Below the pieces are notes generated by a model. It made no database searches, had not been told where the DNA came from, and saw only the letters and a program-made list of their open reading frames with translations. A DNA stretch of 64,000 nucleotides from Cafeteria roenbergensis. Taxonomy: Eukaryota; Sar; Bigyra; Bicosoecida; Cafeteriaceae. Every line of letters begins with the position of its first letter. Position 1 is the stretch's first letter. The stretch is taken from assembly GCA_008330645.1 (NCBI GenBank), contig VLTN01000005.1:806001-870000 (forward strand). Reading direction: 5' to 3'. The translations under genes and the position numbers were made by a program. This document shows, one piece after another, positions 23,054 through 33,168 of this stretch.

Positions 23054-26000
23054 ATGAGCAGCGTGCTGCTTGCGGTGGTGTCTGTGCTGGTGGGCGTGGC
23101 CTCCGGCCTGGAGCCGCCCTCGTTCTTGACCGTCGGCGGCCTCCGATTCCCGCTGAGCGCCGCCCTCGCCGCGCGGGGCGCTGAGCGCCAGCTCGCCTCG
23201 GCGGAGGCAGCTGGCCTCCCGGCCATCCCGAACCGCTCGTCCCCCACCGAGATGCTGATCGGCACGAAGACATCCTACCCGTTCAGCTTCCCAGCCGGCG
23301 GGAACAGGTCCGTCCGCGGCAAGTTCGTGGCCGACTCGGTGGGGCCGCACCAGTACTCGGGCTACTCTTGGGAGCTCTTCAGCAGGTGAGCACCGGGCCG
23401 AAGCGAGCCGCCAGGGTCATCCGAATGCTCTGGGGCCAGGCAGGGGGCACTGCGGGCGGCGCGTGGCACGCGTTCGGGTGCACGCGTGGAGCCGGACTCG
23501 CCAAGCGCCCTGCGCGCTGACGAATGCATGCTTCGACTCGCCCTCGCTCTCCCGCAGGTTCCTCTTTCCGCTGGCGCAAACGTTTGGCTCCAACTTTACG
23601 ACGTTCAGAATCGTCCCCTTCGCCAACAACGACGAGATCCTGCGCGCCGTGGTGAGCCGCGCGCTCCGCTGCTCGATCGGCGCAGGGTTTGCCGTTGCTC
23701 GCTGAAGCACGCAGCCCGCAGAGTCCCCCTGCTCGGCGCGCGCGTGCGAACTCGGGGGCGAGCTTCGGCCCCGTCCAGCCTTTCCCAGTGCCCGCGGTCG
23801 CAGAGCCTGGGCCTCGTGGATGCCGGCCACGCCGCCATCACCAAGACGACCCAGCGCGAGGCGCTTGTGGACTTCACGACCGGCTGGTGAGGACATCGCT
23901 GGCTTGCGGGAAAACTGCCCGCCGGCCCCGCTGTGGAGCCCGGCGCCGAGTGCTCTGTGCCCGGCCCCTGCCACAGCGAGAGCTGCGGGGAGCAGCGCGG
24001 CAAGCGCTGCGTCAGTGGCAGGGGCGATGCATCGGGCGGACGGGCGCGGCGAGCGGAGGTGCCGACGCAGCGCCGGCAGCAACAGCCTGCACCGCCTGGG
24101 CGTCGCTCTCGCGCCTCCCCGCCCCGCGGGGACTGCACCAGGTTCCCTTGGCGGCTTTGAGCGAACGGGTGTCCCCGCGCGCCCTTGCGCGTGCGTGGCT
24201 CGGCCGCGCCGGAGAGCGATGCGCCACGCAACGACCGTGCGTGCTGGGGGCGTGATCCAGCAAACAAGCCCGCTGGTATGTATGGCTTGCGATTCCGGGC
24301 GCCTTCGCAGGTTCGACACTGGACTGGCGCTGATGACTCGCACCGTGACGGGCATCCCTGTAGACCAGGCCATTGCCACCATTTCGGCCGTCGGGGGCGT
24401 GCTAGCCAGCACAATCGCGCTGATTCTGGCAGCTGTCCTGTCCATGTCCATCGCGCTGTTTATTCTGGAGCGAGCAGTGCCCGGGCCACGGCCCGTGATG
24501 CGCAAGGGCTGCTTCTCGGGGATCAAGGACAGCGGCGTGCTGATCATGCTGCTGCTGGCCAACGTGCAGGTCCGAATTCCCTCAGGCATGCTCTCGCGGC
24601 CGGTTGCAACGCTGTGCTCCATCTCATCGTCGTTCCTGACCATCGTGGTGACGGCGGTTGCAACGGTGGCGCTGCAGTCCGCAGCCAGCTCCGTCGCGAT
24701 CACTGGCTTTTCGGACCTGTCGGGCAAGACGCTCGTGATGCCAGCCGCCACCACCGCGGCTGCGTACGTGGACAGGAACGGCGTGGGCATCACCGTGACT
24801 ACCACGCAAACGCTGGACGAGGCGTTGGAGCGCTTTGCAGCTGGCGAGGGCGACGCCATGCTGTACGACCAGCCCATCCTGACGGCCTTCATCGGCACCG
24901 ACGCCGCCGAGACTGGCCGCAAGCGCTTCTCCGTCGTCGGCCAGGTGGTCGAGCGACAGCAGTACGGCATCGCGCTCAACCCAGCGTTTGGCGAGGACCT
25001 CCGCAAGGCCTTTGACCGCGCCATCCTGGCCGTGTACGGCACCAACGAGGTGGCAGAGATGCGAGCCCGCTGGCTGTACACGGACGAGGCGGCAACCGCA
25101 ACGTCCGCGATCGACAGCGCGACGTCGTCCCCATCGTCCATCACAGAGTTTCTCCGGGACAACTTCGTCTCCATCGCCGTGCTAGTGAGCGCTGTGGTCG
25201 GCGTCTCTCTCCTGGTCGGCCTGCTCGCCTTCGCCATCCGCACAGCCCTGAGGGCGCGCCGGAAGGGCGACTGCACGCGGGCCGCCCTTGCCGAGTGGGT
25301 CGCAGCCAGCTGCACCGGGGAGCGGCGCAAGCAGGCCGTCAACAAGCGCCGCCGCGTGGCTGGCCACGGCAGCATGGACGCCCCCTCAGAGGCCGGCGGG
25401 TCGAGCGTTGCTCCAAGCCGGGCCGGAATGAGGCCGAGCGACGCGGCGTCCATGTCCAGAGTTGGGTCAAGCAGGGCTCGCCAGCACCTGACGTCGGCCT
25501 CCGACGGCGCGCAGTCGGCACCGAGACCCCAAACGACTCGCTCCTGCAGCTGCGGCAGTCGACGGCTCTGTCGCTGGCTCTGCTGCCTGCCGGCGACGTC
25601 AAACACCATCCTTCCGTCGCTCACCGCAGCTGTGCCCCCTATGCCTTCCCCGCCTCCGGCAGTGGGCCCCAAGTGGGCGTCTTCGGACCATCAGCGCTCC
25701 ATCAAGGGCAGGTCAAGCCGGCGCGGACTCGTCCCGTCGTCCACGGCCCCTGGCGTCGCCGTCGGCAGAGCCACAGGCAAGGCTGGCACCAACGGGTCCA
25801 CTCCTGCCACGCTGTGGGCAATTCGGGGGGCCACGTCTGCGATCGACGAAGCGTCTGCCGCAGCCGGCAGAGCAGAGCCGCCCGGCCAAATGGCAGGAGC
25901 GCGTGCCGCACTCTTGTCGGCAGAGCCGCTGATGGCCTGGCCGGACGGGCCCACCGCGAGCCCACCAGGGGCGCGCGTTCGCTCGCGGGTCCGCACAGGC

Positions 26001-28951
26001 TCGCCCAACTTGGAGGGGCACTCAGGCCACGACCTCACGGCGGGGCCGTCCACGCCCGCCGAGAGCGACAGGGTCGATGACGGCGGTTTCATGACGTCGG
26101 GCAGAGCCCTTGTCCGTCGGCCCTCGTTTCGCCGAGTCGGGTCGGACCGGCATCGCGGACCCTCTTCCAAACCGGCTCGGCAGAGCCCAAGCGTGACATC
26201 CGGCAGAGCAGGCAGAGCTCCAAAGCAGCCAGCAGACAGCCGCGCCGCAGCCTCGCCTCTTGCAGGCCGGACCTGCGCCAGAATCGAATCCTTCCCAGCG
26301 GCTGACACCGGCACGGCGGAACAAGTGTCCGTCTCCATCCCAGCTTCGGCGGTGCTCTCGTCGCAGTCGCACGTCGCCTCCGCAAGCGACAGCTTCCCCG
26401 CGCCGACGCCGCAGGCGAGGGAGCTGGACCGCTGGCGGCGCTGGCGGCGGCCTCCCCGGGCGCGGCCGCGGCTGCCGTCGGGCTTGCCTCCCGAAACGTG
26501 GCGCGCCCAGCGCCGGTAGAGCCGGCAGAGCCGGTTGAGCCGGATGGCGCGGACGGGGGCCCGGTCTTGTCGCCGAGGATGCCGGTGTCCGCGTCGCTCG
26601 CCGCGGCGGCGAGCTCGCTCGTCGTCGGCGGCGGCGGAGGCCGCAGCGGCGTGGGCAGTGGAGCCCGCGGAGCCGTCGGTGCCGACGCCACTGCCAAAGC
26701 CGGAGGCAGCCCGAGCAACGCCCACGGGATACACCGGAAGGATTCAGCGTCAGCTGACCGAGAAGGAGGAGGCGTCACGGTCACCAGACCAGCCCGGATA
26801 TCGCGCGTCGTCACCTCAGAGGCAGGCGATCGTCCACCCAGGAGCTCTGCTGCACAGAGCTCTGCTGGGTGGGGCTCTGCCCACCGAGGTGCACTGTCAG
26901 CTGACGCCGTAGCGTTTCCAGCAGGAGACCTGAGTCCGAGCCACGGGGCCATCGACGCCCCGGTCAGACCCGCATCGAAGTCACGTCAGGCCTCTGTCAT
27001 GGCCAGGTCGAGCTTGAGAGCCAACCCCACGCAGTCCAGCGCCGGCACGCTCCCGGGGGCCAAGGAGCCGCGAAACCGCTCGAGGCGGGACTCGTCCCTC
27101 GCGACGATTGGAGCTCCTGACGACTCGGCGGTGGTCGAAGGGCCCAGCGCGGAATCCCAAGCCGCGCCCGGCTCTACCGGCGACCCGTGGGGCTTCCTGG
27201 GGACAGGGCAGCATCGTGCCGGGGCGGCGGAGAAGCGGGGCGGCACCGGCGATCGCAGCTCGGAGGGATCGGGGTCAGACTACGACGTCGTCGCCCAGGT
27301 GATGCGGCGGGCGTCAGAGGCCAGCGGCGCTGCCGTCGGCGCGCCCTCGCGCGGCGCAGCCGCTGCTGGAGCCCAGGCGGGCGACCCGGCGCTGCTGTCG
27401 CGGCCCAGCGAGGCGACGCATGCTCCGTCCGCCTCGCAGCCCAACTGGGCCACAGTGGCTCTGCCGGGAAGTGTCCGGCAGAGCCAAGACCCCGGTGGGG
27501 GCCTAAGCGCCGGGAGGTCCAGGGCCTCCGCGGGGCGGGTTTCGCCGGGGCTGGGCCTGTCGCCCAAAGCGCGGTCGGTGAGCGGCACCCTCGGGGCGGG
27601 CCTGCAGGGCTTCGCTGGCTTGATTGTGCCGTCGGAGGCGCTTCAAGAGGGCAGCCCGGCCGTCCGGGTTGCGCGCAGCCCTTCTGGCAGAGCCAATGGC
27701 AGAGCCAATGGCAGAGCCGCGGGCTTGTCCCGACCCTCCAGCGGTGTGTCGTGGGGAGCTGGTTTGCACAGCGGTGCGGGTGACGGCGCCCCGGCAACAG
27801 TGGGTCCGCTGCTGGTCGTGACGTCGACGCAGCGGGCTGGCGGTGGGTCCGGTGTGGCGCTGGGCGTTGGTGCTGCCAGGGGCGTCTTGGGTGCCGACGA
27901 GGGGGCAGTCGGACAGGTCAGGGCCGCATCAACCCCGCGTCACACCCTGGTCAGGGGGGCTTTTGGGGGGGGTGCACTGGGCGCGGGGTCCGTTGCAAGG
28001 TCAGATTCCGCGGGCAGGTCCCCGCGATTCCAAGGAGCCGGTTCGGGGCCTCATGGGGGACTCCACGGCCCGCCATCCAAGGGCCCCTCGTCGGCCCCCG
28101 CTGACCACGCTGTCAAGCCGGCAGAGCTTGACGCCGACGAGCGGCTCTTCCTGAAGCGGGAGCAGTGGGCCATGCGCAAGAGCGGAAGGATCGCACCCGT
28201 GCTGCCCCCCAACGACCTCCTATGGATGATCTGGGAGCGCGTGGACATCCTCACGCAGCAGGCGCTGCTGCAGCGCGCCATGGGCCGGCTGGACGTGCCG
28301 GCCGACCTGGAGGACGTGCCGCCGGAGGTGATTGAGGAGGAGGCCGCCTTGCTGTCCGACGAGCTTCAGGCGAGGGGATTCCTGCCCAGGGTTGCCAGGC
28401 GTGCCGCGATGCAAGCAGCGCTCGCGGGGCTCGACGACGACGACGACGACGAGGACGAGGACGACGGTTACGACGACGACGACGACGACTACGGGGACCA
28501 CGACGATGACGAGGGCGGTCACGAGGAATCCGCCCTGGGGGCTAGGGGTGTCACTCGCGGCGGCGTAGCCGGCAGATCCATCGGCGCTCGCGGGGAAGGG
28601 GGCTCTGAGAGCGCCGGCAGAGCCACTTCGACAGCCGCTGGGAGCAAGCCGCCCATGCTGAGAGGGCGCTCCACCCTGGGGGCCACGCTTCTCGTGCAGC
28701 GGCTCGGCAGAGCCGCGAAGGAGCGGCGGCTGAAACGCGCAGGGAAGGCTCTGCCGGCGCGATCGCTCGCCCCGCCCCCCGCCAACGACTTCATCGCCGC
28801 AGACGGCGCAGTGCACGCCCCGACGAAGCGGGGGCGTCGCCGGCCGAAGCGGTTCTCCACGCTGGGGCACTTCGCCTCCAAGCTGGTGGCAGAGCAGCGT
28901 GCCAAGCCTGTGGGAGCGGCGCAGGTGCTTGACCTCATGAAGAGAGCGTGA
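23054..28951 (+). CDS. iGluR-like channel 6, very long tail; frame change near 26.4 kb
   Basis: Exons 23054-23385, 23558-23651, 23804-23886 and 24311 onward have the array's phases. The receptor part is intact: signal peptide SVLLAVVSVLVGVASG, exon 3 with AITKTTQREALVDFTTGW, M1 at about 24390-24470, pore loop and M3 at about 24520-24680, S2, then M4 at about 25150-25235. The frame used from 24311 closes at 26519, while the tail module and C-terminus lie in another frame that runs to 28951 and is open well upstream of 26.4 kb. Either a small intron with no obvious sites or a base error links them. The tail is rich in the GGCAGAGC word, unlike genes 1-5. The module (about 28125-28450) is followed by a nearly pure Asp/Glu stretch (28430-28530) and a basic end. 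Confidence 0.72.
28130..28377 (+). repeat. Tail-module DNA shared with gene 1
   Basis: Partner of 4739-4986, with three differences in about 248 bp by eye. It lies at the far end of the array from its partner. Confidence 0.85.
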
Positions 28952-28988
28952 TGCTGCCGCGATGGGCTGGACGGCTGCATCGCGCCCC

Positions 28989-29150
28989 GAGACCGCTGCA
29001 GCGCTGGCGTGGCCCCCTGAGAGCACTGCAGCGCTGGCGTGGCCCCCTGAGAGCACTGCAGCGCTGGCGTGGCCCCCTGAGAGCATTGCAGCGCTGGCGT
29101 GGCCCCCTGAGAGCACTGCAGCGCTGGCGTGGCCCCCTGAGAGCACGTGG
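28989..29150. repeat. 30-bp minisatellite, about 5 copies
   Basis: A unit beginning GCGCTGGCGTGGCCCCCTGA repeats every 30 bp at 29001, 29031, 29061, 29091 and 29121, with one C/T change. It starts within about 50 bp of the gene 6 stop. Confidence 0.95.
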
Positions 29151-29427
29151 GCCGCGCTTGCGGGCAGGGCTCCAAGGCAGTGGTGTGTGAGTGCGTGTGT
29201 GTGTGGAAGGGGTTGGGGGGGGGCAGGGGGCGCTTGTCGCGGTGTCAGCCGGAGCCAGCAGACGGCCGCTCGGCGCTGCAGCTGAGTGTTGATCGCGGCA
29301 GCGCCCCGTGCGACGGATGCGCCCAGCGACACATGCACGACTGTCGGGTGGTCGCGCTCCGGTGGCTGGCTGCCGCGCCGAGGCAGGCTGGAAACCGTCA
29401 GAGCAACACGCGCAAAACGAGAGCGAT

Positions 29428-29655
29428 GCATAGGGGGTCTCCCACCGCACTGAAACGAGGGCGACGCATAGGGGGTCTCCCACCGCACTGAAACGAGGGC
29501 GACGCATAGGCGGTCTCCCACCGCACTGAAACGAGGGCGACGCATAGGGGGTCTCCCACCGCACTGAAACGAGGGCGACGCATAGGCGGTCTCCCACCGC
29601 ACTGAAACGAGGGCGACGCATAGGAGGCACTAGGGGGCAGCCTCCCACTGCACTG
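29428..29655. repeat. 38-bp minisatellite, 6 copies
   Basis: The word GCATAG recurs at exactly 38-bp spacing (29428, 29466, 29504, 29542, 29580, 29618). Units differ mainly by GGGGG against GGCGG after it. The array reaches the stop codon of the RUS1-like gene on the opposite strand. Confidence 0.95.
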
Positions 29656-31420
29656 AGACGCGCTTTGCTGTGTCCTGCTCGACCAGGGGGTGGCCCACCC
29701 ACCACCCCGCCTGTTCGAGCGCCGCCACGTACTCGGGAAGCCTTGACCAAGCCTCGGCCATAACGGCGCGGGCGTCAACACGTGCAGAGGCGTCCTCCTC
29801 AACGAGCTGCTGGGCCCGCGTCGCGGCGAGGTGGCCGCCGAGCGACACCCACCAGGGCGCGCCTTGCTCGACTGCCAGGCACACGGACCCGTCCGCCGAG
29901 CTCCGCCACACGCAGGCGCCGAACGCGAGCGCGGGCTGCGCGGTTTCGGCGGCCGCGGCAGGCGCAAGCGCCGACGCCTCGCTCGCTACCCGGGGCGTGC
30001 CAGCGGCGCCGCCTCGGCCGAGTCCCCGATCAGCGACCTCCCCCCGCCCTGCGTCGTCTGTCCGACTCTTCCGGCTGGTCCGGTGAATCGCCGCCGCCAG
30101 CCCTGCCCCGGCGCCGCTCTCGGCCCACGCCTGCCTTGACGCTGTCATGGCGGGCCCGAACGCCCGACAGGCCACGCTGACGTCGGGGTTCACCGCGAGC
30201 GGCACGCCTGAGGCCGGCGGCTGGCCGCGCAGCAGGTTGCTCCCCCAGGCGCCGATCAGCCGCTCAGAGCCACGGACCTCGTCAACAGAGGGGACGCCCG
30301 ATGCGCCGCGTCGCCAGAACGCCCTCGCAACGGTTTCCGCGCGGAACGGGTTGAGGCCGGGAAGCGAGAGACGCGCCAGCGCTCTGTGCAGGGACAGGAG
30401 ATGCACCCCGGCCAGGCAGGCCCAGGCTGCCATCACAGACGGGGTGGCGGTTCCCACCAGGGGGCTCAGCGCGATGCCGAGGCTGGTCCCGGCGAGCGAC
30501 GCAGCGATGCTCTGCGAGCCAGCGCGCGCAGTGACGTCAGCGAGGTTGCCTGACGTGGCCAGGGCCTGGTGGATGCCGGCACGAGTGGCTGATGCAGAGA
30601 GGAAGGAGATGTTCTTCCCGACGTTGGCCAGGGCGGCAAGCGGGAGGAAGAGGCCAGGCATGGCCGGCGTGAGCACCTCCAGCAGCGTGGCTGCCTCCAG
30701 CGCAGTGGCCGACACAAACCTCCACCGTTTTGCGTCCGAGTCGAACCTGGTGTTCACGAAGGACACAAACAGCACCCCTCCGAGCTGCCCAAGCCCGTCC
30801 TTCACCACCCACTGCAGCGCTGCTGCCATGGGCACTGCGCCCGCTCCTGCCCCCACCGCGTGCAGCAGCGCTTGCATCGACAGCACGCCCGCCGCAGCGC
30901 TCGCGGTGCTCCCCACCGCGGACCAGGCCGCGTACTGTGCGTACGACGGAGCGACGCTGACGGGGTAGCCCTGAGGCAGGACGTGGCGCAAGACCTTGCG
31001 CTCGAGGAGCGACGCCCACCTGCCGCCAGGGGCGGCCGAGACGGCGGCAGCACCCTGCGAGGGAACTGGAGCAACAGAGCGGACCGCGCCGTCCTCGGAC
31101 ACCGCCACTCTGCGCTCAGCCTCGCCACGGCCCTGGTGGGCAACAAACGACGCGGCGCGCCCCTGATGAGGCGCGAGGCCAGCGGCCCACCGCGCGGCTG
31201 CCCTGAGGCCGCCGGGAGCCCGCATCGACCCACGGAGCATCCCGCGCGCCTCTGGAGCAAGGCTTCGACCCAGGGCCTGCTGTCTTCGGGCCAGAGGTGC
31301 CAGACCGGGGGGGCTGGCGGGCGTCGTGGCGACGCTGCACCAGCTCATCGCCGGCTCTGCCGGCTGCTGGTGACAACACTCGCGCGCACGCGCCACAAGA
31401 CGCACTCTCCGGGCAGCCAT
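29630..31420 (-). CDS. RUS1-family protein (DUF647)
   Basis: A single exon of about 596 residues from the ATG at 31420; an internal ATG at 31348 gives 572. The centre matches the root-UVB-sensitive/DUF647 family closely: VLPQGYPVSVAPSYAQY, then LQWVVKDGLGQLGGVLF, NTRFDSDAKRWRF, LANVGKNISFLSASATRAGI and NLADVTARAGSQSI in the expected order (about 30980-30480). The C-terminal arm ends with the family-like KRVSVQW. Plant members act in UV-B and vitamin B6-related signalling and auxin transport; the biochemical activity is not settled. The Arg/Ala-rich N-terminus could be an organelle-targeting peptide. The gene is divergent from the FAH gene and convergent with receptor gene 6. Confidence 0.88.
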   Translation of the reverse strand: MAARRVRLVARARECCHQQPAEPAMSWCSVATTPASPPGLAPLARRQQALGRSLAPEARGMLRGSMRAPGGLRAAARWAAGLAPHQGRAASFVAHQGRGEAERRVAVSEDGAVRSVAPVPSQGAAAVSAAPGGRWASLLERKVLRHVLPQGYPVSVAPSYAQYAAWSAVGSTASAAAGVLSMQALLHAVGAGAGAVPMAAALQWVVKDGLGQLGGVLFVSFVNTRFDSDAKRWRFVSATALEAATLLEVLTPAMPGLFLPLAALANVGKNISFLSASATRAGIHQALATSGNLADVTARAGSQSIAASLAGTSLGIALSPLVGTATPSVMAAWACLAGVHLLSLHRALARLSLPGLNPFRAETVARAFWRRGASGVPSVDEVRGSERLIGAWGSNLLRGQPPASGVPLAVNPDVSVACRAFGPAMTASRQAWAESGAGAGLAAAIHRTSRKSRTDDAGRGEVADRGLGRGGAAGTPRVASEASALAPAAAAETAQPALAFGACVWRSSADGSVCLAVEQGAPWWVSLGGHLAATRAQQLVEEDASARVDARAVMAEAWSRLPEYVAALEQAGWWVGHPLVEQDTAKRVSVQWEAAP

Positions 31421-32360
31421 GGCGGTTGCGCGCTCGCTTGTGAGGCCCCTGGCGTCAAGCGCGCTCTTTGGCGTGCGCGCTCTGTCCTCCGAGGCGACCG
31501 AGCCGGCCGTCAAGCTTTGGGCGCGCGTGGTGCGCTTCGAGGCGGCCGACACCAACGACGAGCACTTTGGGGTGCTGAGCGACGACGGCGCGACGGCCCG
31601 CATCGTGACGCAGGGGGCCGACGGGAAAACGAGCATCGCGGACGCTCCCAGCCCCGTCAGCGCAGTGCGCCCGCCGGTCGAGCCGTCCGTTTTGTACGGC
31701 GTCGGGCTCAACTACCGCGACCACGCGGCCGAGACCGGGATGGAGTCGCGCCCCGACTACCCCGTCGTGTTTCTCAAGGCCCCCACGACCGTGATCGGCC
31801 ACGACCAGCTCATCGTGGTGCCGAGGTGCTGCGCCGACCCGGCAGAGGTGGATTACGAGGGCGAGCTCGCGGTGGTGATCGGCAAGCCCGCCCGCAACGT
31901 GTCGGAGGAGGACGCGCTCTCGTACGTGCTCGGCTACACCATCGCCAACGACGTCACGGCGCGCCGGTGGCAGGGGATGAAGGGGGGGAAGCAGTGGGCA
32001 CGCGGAAAGAGCTTCGATACCTTCTGCCCGCTCGGGCCGGTGCTCGTGCATCCGTCCCTGCTGCCGGACCCCCAGGACCTCCACATCACCACGCGCCTCA
32101 ACGGCGACGTTGTACAGAGCGCCTCGACGTCGGACATGGTCCACAGCGTCGCTCGCATCATCTCCCACCTCTCGCAGGGAACCACCCTGCCGCCGGGAGC
32201 CGTCATCCTCACCGGCACCCCCAGCGGCGTGGGCTACGCCCAGGACCCCCCCCGCTACCTGCGCGCTGGGGACGTCGTCGAGGTCGAGATCTCTGGCATC
32301 GGCACGCTGCGGAACCGCGTCGCCGAGGAGACAGACGTGGACGGGGAGCTGCGCGTGTGA
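31419..32360 (+). CDS. FAH-domain hydrolase, probably mitochondrial (FAHD family)
   Basis: An intronless 313-residue protein. Residues 1-26 (MAVARSLVRPLASSALFGVR and a following RALSS-like end) look like a mitochondrial presequence. The rest is a complete fumarylacetoacetate-hydrolase fold: GVGLNYRDHAAETG, the metal-binding acidic residues in DYEGELAVVIGK, ANDVTARRWQ with the catalytic region and Asp ligand, KSFDTFCPLGP, and TGTPSGVGYAQ. Relatives act on acylpyruvates, oxaloacetate or related ring-cleavage products with a divalent metal; the exact substrate cannot be read from sequence. The length is normal for the FAHD1/FAHD2 group plus a presequence. Confidence 0.92.
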   Translation: MAVARSLVRPLASSALFGVRALSSEATEPAVKLWARVVRFEAADTNDEHFGVLSDDGATARIVTQGADGKTSIADAPSPVSAVRPPVEPSVLYGVGLNYRDHAAETGMESRPDYPVVFLKAPTTVIGHDQLIVVPRCCADPAEVDYEGELAVVIGKPARNVSEEDALSYVLGYTIANDVTARRWQGMKGGKQWARGKSFDTFCPLGPVLVHPSLLPDPQDLHITTRLNGDVVQSASTSDMVHSVARIISHLSQGTTLPPGAVILTGTPSGVGYAQDPPRYLRAGDVVEVEISGIGTLRNRVAEETDVDGELRV

Positions 32361-32474
32361 GACGTGCGCGCGTCGTCTCGCTTGCCGGAGTAGGGAGTCA
32401 TATCCGAAGCGTCAGAGCGTGTGTTGCGCGCTGCCTGGCTGCAACCCGCTGCCGTGTTGAGACCTTCGAGCGCC

Positions 32475-33070
32475 TGCGCACAACCGGCACACTGCCAAGC
32501 TGCCTGCGCACAACCGGCACACTGCCAAGCTGCCTGCGCACAACCGGCACACTGCCAAGCTGCCTGCGCACAACCGGCACACTGCCAAGCTGCCTGCGCA
32601 CAACCGGCACACTGCCAAGCTGCCTGCGCACAACCGGCACACTGCCAAGCTGCCTGCGCACAACCGGCACACTGCCAAGCTGCCTGCGCACAACCGGCAC
32701 ACTGCCAAGCTGCCTGCGCACAACCGGCACACTGCCAAGCTGCCTGCGCACAACCGGCACACTGCCAAGCTGCCTGCGCACAACCGGCACACTGCCAAGC
32801 TGCCTGCGCACAACCGGCACACTGCCAAGCTGCCTGCGCACAACCGGCACACTGCCAAGCTGCCTGCGCACAACCGGCACACTGCCAAGCTGCCTGCGCA
32901 CAACCGGCACACTGCCAAGCTGCCTGCGCACAACCGGCACACTGCCAAGCTGCCTGCGCACAACCGGCACACTGCCAAGCTGCCTGCGCACAACCGGCAC
33001 ACTGCCAAGCTGCCTGCGCACAACCGGCACACTGCCAAGCTGCCTGCGCACAACCGGCACACTGCCAAGC
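32475..33070. repeat. 30-bp minisatellite, 20 perfect copies
   Basis: The unit contains ACTGCCAAGC at 32491 and every 30 bp to 33061, giving 20 copies with no differences that I can see. All six frames are open across it, so long frames here are artefacts of the repeat. It lies 115 bp past the FAH stop. Confidence 0.97.
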
Positions 33071-33073
33071 TGC

Positions 33074-33168
33074 ATGTTCAATCACCCCAGCCATGTTCGA
33101 TCACCCCAGCCATGTTCAATCACCCCAGCCATGATCAATCATCCCAGCCATGTTCAATCACCCCATGC
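33074..33168. repeat. 19-bp minisatellite, 5 copies
   Basis: ATGTTCAATCACCCCAGCC recurs at 33074, 33093, 33112, 33131 and 33150 with a few substitutions. The last copy overlaps the stop codon of the CLU-like gene (minus strand). Confidence 0.93.

Noticed and set aside
264-28951. Bacterial-type solute-binding proteins or potassium channels instead of iGluRs
   Set aside because: The order S1-M1-pore-M3-S2-M4, with S1 and S2 flanking the pore, and the TxxxxRE motif are specific to the iGluR fold; no TVGYG filter is present.
29190-29225. GT-rich stretch as telomere-like sequence
   Set aside because: It is short and irregular and sits between ordinary genes.
31418-31421. Divergent genes (RUS1 and FAH) whose ATGs overlap on the palindrome CATG, and the same at 53004-53007 (sirtuin-like and calpain)
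   Set aside because: Any ATG preceded by C creates an ATG on the other strand, so in-frame overlap is likely by chance. Both minus-strand genes have good internal starts (31348 and 52736).
32475-33070. CRISPR-like array
   Set aside because: The 30-bp units abut with no spacers and all are identical, so it is a minisatellite in eukaryotic DNA.
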